Part shown: piece by piece, positions 30,085 to 35,850 of the stretch
Layout of the letters: the number at the start of each line of letters is the position of its first letter
Position numbering within the stretch: position 1 is the first letter of the stretch
From: Pholiota molesta
Taxonomy: Eukaryota; Basidiomycota; Agaricomycetes; Agaricales; Strophariaceae
Assembly (NCBI GenBank): GCA_014925825.1
Contig: JACGCK010000349.1
Coordinates: 1-35,850, forward strand
Direction: 5' to 3'
Length of the DNA stretch: 35,850 bases
Notes under the pieces: model-generated
What the model was told of the DNA's origin: nothing
The model's database searches: none
The model's input: only the letters and a program-made list of their open reading frames with translations
Program-made: the position numbers and the translations under genes

Positions 30085-31557
30085 ATGCTCCCTGAGGAGT
30101 TTCTTGTTGCGGCCAATGCCGACTTCGACTTGGCTGACTGCCTCAAAGCCAAAGTCGATCTTGTGAACTCTGCCGTATGCTCTGGCTCCAGCGACCTATT
30201 CAGTCTGTCCCCCCTAACATCACCTGAGCCGACACCGCCTCCATCTCCTCAAATCGCCCCAACGTATCAGCCACCGGTCCCGACCTCCGACAGCCTCACA
30301 GGCCCCTCACTGCCCAAAAGACAGCGCTCCCACCCTCCACGAAAGCCAGGGATCGCGGCGCCGCCAAAAAGGCTGCGAGTCGTGCACATAGGAAGAAGAA
30401 GCGGGAAGAAGTTCCTTTTGGGCACTATCAGGTGCGCGACAAGGTTGTAGAGAAGTACGTTAACCTCCTGGATCCCGTGTGCTCCAATATTGCCACAGAA
30501 AATGCCGCCGTTCAGAGCACTGGCCTCGTTGGAAAAAATGACGGCTCCGGGCACAAAAAAGACATACCGCTTGGACCAGTTGGTGGGGGAGGGGTCTAAA
30601 TTCAAGTTTCATCTGAAGAAATGGACGGCCGGTAAGTCTTCGTGCCCACGCTCTCCAAAAGCTGCTGATCCAATGGACAGGGCCCCAGTTTGTATTGCTG
30701 ATAAATCTAAGCGTACGGTTGCCGTCCTCGCTGGTTGTCCTCCTGTTGAAAATTGGGCGCAGCTTCACCAGCAAGCAGCTTCCGCTCTGGAAGAAAAGCG
30801 CTCGCAGTGCTCCGTCCCTCGGGATAAGCGTAAGCACCGCCGTGGCTACTTTACGGCCCTCCAGTGCGGCGTCTCGCATGGGGGCGGCCAGAAGCAGCCC
30901 TGCAATTTGACAAACGGTGCTCAGAACGAGAAAATCCTGGAGGAGCTAAACGAACTTGAGCCATTCAAGCGAATGGCCGCATTTGCTTCGGGTAAGCCAA
31001 ACTACTTATTATTCAGCAAAGTCGCTCACTGTTTCTTTCAGCATGCATGGCCAACTGGGCGCCTAAGCTATATACGTATTATGTCGACCACATGCGCCCT
31101 CTTTATGAAGCTGACACCGCTCTCAAGCCCGTCTTTCGCTCGTGCATTTTCTCCGCTGCCACTTACAACTTTGGCCCTCAAACAGTATGCTACAAGCACA
31201 GGGATTTTGCCAACCTTACTTTCGGATGGTGCGCCGTGTGGGCGCTTGGCACCTTTGATCCAACGGAGGGTGGCCACCTTATACTTTGGGACTGCCACTT
31301 AGTCGTTGAATTCCCTCCAGGTTCCCTCATTCTCCTTGCGTCTGCGCTTATTTCACATTCTAATACCTCCATTGCCTCCACGAGCGCCGGTACTCCTTCG
31401 CGCTCTACACCGCTGGTGCTCTATTCCGTTGGTGTCAAACTGCTTTATGAAAGCGGAGGACTATTACTCCCAGCTTTCGCCGGAGCAGTTGGAGGTCGAA
31501 GAGCAGAAGAAAGCGCAAAGATGGATGGACGGGCTAGAATTACTTCCAAAGTTGTAA
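30085..31557 (+). pseudogene. TET/JBP-like 2-oxoglutarate Fe(II) dioxygenase, frameshifted
   Basis: A basidiomycete-type TET/JBP-like protein can be followed through changing frames. An acidic/Pro-rich start (MLPEEFLVAANADFDLADC) leads to a basic stretch (KKAASRAHRKKKREEVPFGH), then TYRLDQLVGEGSKF, TVAVLAG, CGVSHGGGQ and LEPFKRMAAFAS. A proper intron follows (30992-31041), then the catalytic core: NFGPQTVCYKHRDFANL with the iron-binding HxD, FDPTEGGHLILWDC, EFPPGS, ISHSNT with the distal His, ERRYSF with the 2-oxoglutarate-type Arg, and ALFRW. Such enzymes oxidise 5-methylcytosine; whether this one does is inferred. Frame changes are needed near 30320 (-1), 30555 (+1, in an A6 run), 31378 (-1) and 31443 (-1). 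The key residues survive, so decay is recent or the shifts are assembly errors. An upstream exon from 29978 is possible. Confidence 0.7.
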
Positions 31558-32071
31558 CCGTAATCAGAGCCATAGTTATGTTATCTTGTAGGATCAATGC
31601 ACATGTAGTTCCCTATTGAATATTAACCTTGGACAAGGCTAAATTCTTCTTCGTGCTGAAGACAGGCAAGGCATTGTTCTTCCCCTAACTATTCCTTTAG
31701 CCTATTCCGAACCCGATCCATAGCTGCTTTACATAAGACGTTCAAGTACCTTCAAGGGGACAATTCAGTGCAAGTCATATATGTCTCTCGTATTCAGTCC
31801 GAGTCTGTGGTAGCGATGGTACCTCATAAATTGGAAAATTACAGAATCGAAGAGCAGTGTTATTACCAGAGCAGTGTTATTACCTAGTGGAGAGACCCAG
31901 GTTAGATGTGATTCGTCTGGGTGGCAGCGAAGAAAATCTTAGTTGACATCTTGTAGTGTTTCCGAGTCTAATTCGAGTCATATTTTCTTTTATTTACGTT
32001 TCACACGGATTCTCAGTGAGTCAGACACACCTTATCTTCAAACCTTCACGCAATAACATAATCACGTAGCA
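31558..32071. other. Intergenic, with 17-bp direct repeat
   Basis: It separates the dioxygenase from the kinase and should hold the kinase promoter. Two adjacent 17-bp copies of AGAGCAGTGTTATTACC lie at 31851-31884. No gene seen. Confidence 0.55.
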
Positions 32072-34719
32072 ATGCCGTCTGCTTGGCCTCTGTCTATAAT
32101 TCACGACCCTTCTCGAAGAACTGAAATTCTCTTCGACACTACCTGCTTCAGCACTGCCGAGCTTGACTACTTTGTTGATCGCAGCACCGACTCAGACGCC
32201 GACTCCAACGTAGACTCACATCGTCCTATCTTTTATCTTGCTGACCCCGCCAACATGCCCAAGAAGGCCGCCGTTGACCCACATGCACAAGAGGAGATAT
32301 ACAGCCGGATGGCCCTCTGTAATAATGCACTCGACACTAGAGCCCGATACACTCATCCAACCTTCCCCATACCTTCATTTCTTACAACGTTTCTACAACC
32401 TGAACGTTTTCCGGCATACATTGCAACCAAATTCCCCCCTCTCACCTTGAGCGATGAATCCGACGGACCTGTCCCGTTGTCGACAACAACCCAGGAGCCA
32501 CTTCGCAAGCAGGTCAATGCAACCGCGGCAAACTCCCTCCTTAACACCATGATCCCAACCAACGCGGCGAGCTTAGATTGGATACGATCCGAGGTGTTTT
32601 CTGACGCGGAGCTTCCTGTGCCGTTCGACGAGCATTGCCTCGACAACGTCACTGAATGTTGGGACCAGTCGTTGCAGAAGTTCTCCCACTACCCGGACAA
32701 TGTGACGGAGAAAGCCGTTCAGGACTGGCTCAACCACCTTGCGCACACACTGGGAGTCAAACACCAACTTATCCAGAGCGAGCAGCACGAGGAGCCGATT
32801 TCCACGCGCGAGGAGCCGATTTCCACGCATGAGGAGCCCGTCTTCATACATGAGGAGGAGGAGGAAGTTGAAGGCGACAGAAGCGACAGTTCCGAGCTCA
32901 GCAGTCTCAACACTGAGGAAGGCGTCCTCGACAATGGTGTGAACCACGGAGGATTAGTCGTCCCAAGTGCTCAAGACCGTTCATTCAGTATAGCAACGTA
33001 TCTGAAAGGACCCAGTGGTGCCTATCGTTTCCGCAAACCCGACATCATCCTTGTCAACAGAAATCTCCGACATTTCCTCCAGAAAGCCCAACTTCGGCCT
33101 CGTTGGCACCACATCGATGCAATTGTGGAGGTGTCCTCATCTGCTCCTCGGAGAGTATGCTGACGCAGATTCTCGAGAAGGCATCCCTCATGTTCGAAAC
33201 GCAGCCATTCCGTCGCTTTGCAATTGGTCTTGCTTTCCGGGGCAATGCCCAGCAGTTGGAGTTTTGTTTCATGTTGATCGATCGATCTGGCGTCTGCTCT
33301 ACTCCATTCATGGATTGCACGAGCTACCCTGCCGTCAGCCTTGCCCGCATCGTTTTTGCCCTTTCGTATGCTAAACCCGAGTTACTCGGCGTGGACACCA
33401 CCATGGCAATCGACCTCCTCTCTGGAAACGTTACCAAGGTCAAGGTTCAAGACCGGGAGTTTGACGTCGTAAAGCACATTTACGCTTCTCTCGTTCTCTT
33501 TGGTCGTGGTACCCACGTGTTTCTTGTAAAAGACAAGGATGGGCAATACCACATCCTCAAGGATGCCTGGCTTCTCGTGGACCACGGAATCTCAGAAATC
33601 ACTGTCCTCTCAGACATAAACAGCGTTCTCGAGGCGGATTCCAGTGACGATGCTAAGGCGTACCGATCGATGCATGCTCGGTTTATTGTGGGCGAGGAAC
33701 TAGGCGACTCTACTGATGCCCGAAGGGGAAAGCTGACGCCAAAGCCCCCTAGCCGTGTGCACCGTCGGGTAGTGACTGGTCCTGTTGGGGATCCGTTAAC
33801 GTCGTTTCGCTCTCGCGAAGAGTTTATCAAGGTTCTCCTGGACTGTGTTAAATGTAAGTCTGGTTTTCAATATAAAAGTAATTTATTTAATCGATCACTT
33901 TCGCAGGGCTCGAGTATTTACATACTAAATGCAAAATGGTACATGGTGATTTGAGCATAAACAACATAGTAATTTATCGCGCACCTGGCCCGAACCCCGT
34001 CGTTTTGAAGAAAGGCGCACGAGTTACTCGGAACATTGCCAGCAACTTGGGGACTTCGTCGATTATGCCAGCTCCGTTGGCAGGTTTGGAAGAAAACATC
34101 CCAGTTGTTGGCACCATCATCGACTATGACTATGCCCGTCGTACGAACACGCTTTTGGACAAAACATCGGTACGTCTTTTGCTGAGTTGTTCTGTCCTCC
34201 GAGTCCGTATTGAATTTTTCTCTCCTTCAGGGAACTCTTCCCTTCATGCCAGTTGCCGCTCTGGACCCAAAGAACACCGGAAATTATACCCATGGTCCGG
34301 CTCAGGACCTTGAGTCTCTCTTTCATGTAGCCCTTGGAGTTATGACCTTCACCAATGGCCCTTGTGGTGCTCCTCGTCAGCCAACTGACCATGTTCCGAT
34401 TGCGCGGTGGTATAACGAAATTGATCGAGAGCAGCTTTTTAAGGACAAAACTTTCGATTTGATGTTCTTCGACACAGAGGTTGCCAATCACATCACTGAT
34501 TACTGGAAACCTCTCGCTCCCTACCTTCGTCGTCTCTTCTCGGCCATATGGCCTACATTGCCTCAATTGTCCGCACCTTTTTTAGGCGAAGAATCTCACC
34601 AGGCGTGTAAAGATATCCTTGAAGAGGCGCTCAATGCTTCCAAAGCACTTAACGAAGCCCCAGCAAAGTATGCCCCCCCACCCCTGCCCCCGCCACTGGC
34701 GGCCACCCCCGCGGCGTGA
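32072..34719 (+). CDS. FunK1-type fungal protein kinase, one apparent frameshift
   Basis: Exon 1 starts at the ATG at 32072. Later exons are about 33150-33853, 33907-34169 and 34231-34719, with GT-AG introns that keep frame. The order matches FunK1: an N-terminal helical region, an acidic repeat (EEPISTREEPISTHEEP, about residues 245-265), AIVEVSSSAPR, then MLTQILEKASLMFETQPFRRF and MLIDRSGVCST, HIYASLVLFGRGTHVFLVKD with the ATP-binding-lobe Lys in HILKDAWL, the catalytic loop HGDLSINN, IIDYDYA in place of DFG, GTLPFM, and DLESLFHV. These are presumed serine/threonine kinases expanded in mushrooms. Between APRR and MLTQ (about 33143-33160) the frame moves by -1; one missing base or a 38-base intron would explain it, and the former fits the family better. 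A frame open after 34719 (RAPPSGKPEAGRWPYKFPRG) may be a lost C-terminal extension. Confidence 0.85.
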
Positions 34720-35205
34720 AGCGTGCCCCACCTTCTGGCAAACCTGAAGCAGGCAGATGGCCGTACAAGTTTCCTCGAGGAGATGGCCCTTCCTCTGGAC
34801 GCCTTCCTCGACCTCTGGCAATCATGCAGCTTTCGAACTGGGAGGATTCTATCAATGCATAGGATTTGGCAAATCTGCCTATCTCTTATTAGGTTGGGCT
34901 GGTGTCGAAGGAGGGAAATCATGTTCGATTCATGCATGTCTAACCTCGCGCACATTTTCTACTATCTGTATCTACGCCTTACCCTTTGTATATCTTGTCA
35001 ACGTTGAATTGCCCCGAAATTATGTTCATGAACTTGTGTGAAATTATGTAAGCAGCCGCTCGCCTCGGTTCCTTCTTGCCAGTGTTCCATACCGTTCAAC
35101 TCATCGGCCCGTCGACCCCAAGCTACCATTGGCTAACTGCGCTGCCTCTGCTTCTCCTCATTAGCTGCTCCTATCTCTACGTCGCTACTTTCTACGCCTC
35201 TTATT
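34720..35205. other. Intergenic between kinase and transposase
   Basis: The first 130 bases keep a protein-like frame that may belong to the kinase C-terminus after a frameshift. The rest is non-coding and should hold the promoter of the next gene. Confidence 0.5.
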
Positions 35206-35850
35206 ATGACTGAAGAACGACCTCCTAAACGCCCTCGTACAATAGCCGGTGGTGCTTACCACGACGCAGTCCCATTCTTGCCCGATTTCGACTACACTGT
35301 TGTTCATGCAAGTGAAGGAGCGCTGCGGCGATTTGGCAACGACTTGCGCCCGACGCGGCTCGAGAGAGATGTACACTCAGCTGCGGGCTCCTGGGAAGCC
35401 ACTACCTTTGGTCTCCGCCCGATGATCCTCTCTATGCCCTTGACCCTAGTACCGATATGTATGATACCGTCCTCGATGGCGAAGTCATGGATGATTTCCC
35501 GGTGCCCGAACAAGAAGCGGCTCCTAAAAAGAAGACCAATGTCTCTGTAAGGTTGTTCTCTCTAGTCACATTTCATTAACTTACAAGACTTTTCTGTAGA
35601 GACGGCCCCACGTTGTATGGATGAACCTCCATCGTCAGGCCTACCTGGAGGAGGTAGCTCGCTGGGCCGGAAGAGCGGACTTTCGTACCGCAAAGGATTG
35701 CTCCGACTGCGTCGCCCGTTGCAGCGAGAAGCCCGGTGGTCCTGAATATCGGTGTATGGACTGCTTCCTCCCAGACCTTCTTTGCGCTTCGTGCTGTGTT
35801 AAGCGACACAGACTTCACCCCTTCCATCGAATACAGGCATGTTTTTTTTC
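35206..35850 (+). CDS. KDZ-type transposase, N-terminal part with CxC2-like cysteine cluster (runs off right edge)
   Basis: The ATG at 35206 opens MTEERPPKRPRTIAGGAYHD, a short basic start that could be a nuclear signal. Exon 1 ends TNVS at a GTAAGG donor (about 35547), and exon 2 begins after TTCTGTAG at 35600. Exon 2 has the cysteine cluster that precedes KDZ (Kyakuja-Dileera-Zisupton) transposases: WMNLHRQAYLEEVARWAGR, CSDCVARC, YRCMDCF, LLCASCCVKRHRLHPFHRIQ. The catalytic domain lies beyond the window. Near 35401 the frame must move by -1 (one missing C in GAAGCCAC) to join the start to HYLWSPPDDPLYALDPSTD. The last bases (ATACAG then GCATGT and a T run) look like a GC-type intron donor. 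Intact relatives are DNA transposases that cut and paste their element. Confidence 0.8.

Noticed and set aside
30614..30680. Intron in the dioxygenase gene at GTAAGT near 30632
   Set aside because: The acceptor that keeps frame would make a 30-base intron; the frame is open through it and reads on to conserved sequence.

Overview
This is a nuclear fungal fragment, most likely from a mushroom-forming basidiomycete (Agaricomycetes). The reasons are: genes split by many 50-86 bp GT-AG introns, a FunK1-type fungal protein kinase, the amino end of a KDZ-type transposase with a CxC2-like cysteine cluster, a TET/JBP-like dioxygenase of a type expanded in basidiomycetes, and two fungal LTR retrotransposons. 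There are no prokaryotic operons, tRNA or rRNA genes, or CRISPR arrays.

Layout, left to right. 1-693 (-): 5' part of a spliced coiled-coil protein gene running off the edge. 2771-3947 (-): three-exon alpha/beta-hydrolase (HSL-like esterase). 4196-4536: first copy of a non-coding dispersed repeat. 5115-12528 (+): small secreted-protein gene that has been hit twice. A 6.6-kb Ty3/gypsy element (5247-11821, element on -) sits in exon 1, and a 274-bp MITE-like element (11882-12155) sits in intron 1. About 13245-13800 (+): short-chain dehydrogenase pseudogene. 14205-14554: second copy of the dispersed repeat. 14561-20015 (+): complete Ty1/copia element with an intact 1490-aa polyprotein. 20016-21658: GC-rich low-complexity DNA.

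The right half is an accessory region. A divergent pair comes first: a 926-aa uncharacterised protein (24666-21659, -) with a 78-bp coding minisatellite, and a 704-aa low-complexity protein (25149-27364, +) with an exact 354-bp internal duplication and two SUMO-interaction-like motifs. After them come a weakly supported minus-strand gene (28168-28956), a frameshifted TET/JBP-like 2-oxoglutarate dioxygenase (30085-31557, +), a FunK1 kinase (32072-34719, +) and the start of a KDZ transposase (35206 to the edge, +).

The most notable results are these. (1) The two retrotransposons appear to use two different unconventional reverse-transcription primers: self-priming of the Tf1 type in the gypsy element, and an initiator-tRNA anticodon-arm primer of the Drosophila copia type in the copia element. 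(2) A secreted-protein gene can be followed through two nested or adjacent transposon insertions, each with target-site evidence. (3) A TET/JBP-like dioxygenase, a FunK1 kinase and a KDZ transposase lie within 6 kb. (4) Single-base frameshifts recur in otherwise well-conserved genes, mostly as deletions in short homopolymers, which points either to assembly error or to ongoing decay. All exon boundaries come from reading splice signals and frame continuity by eye; family names come from recognised motifs, not from a search.
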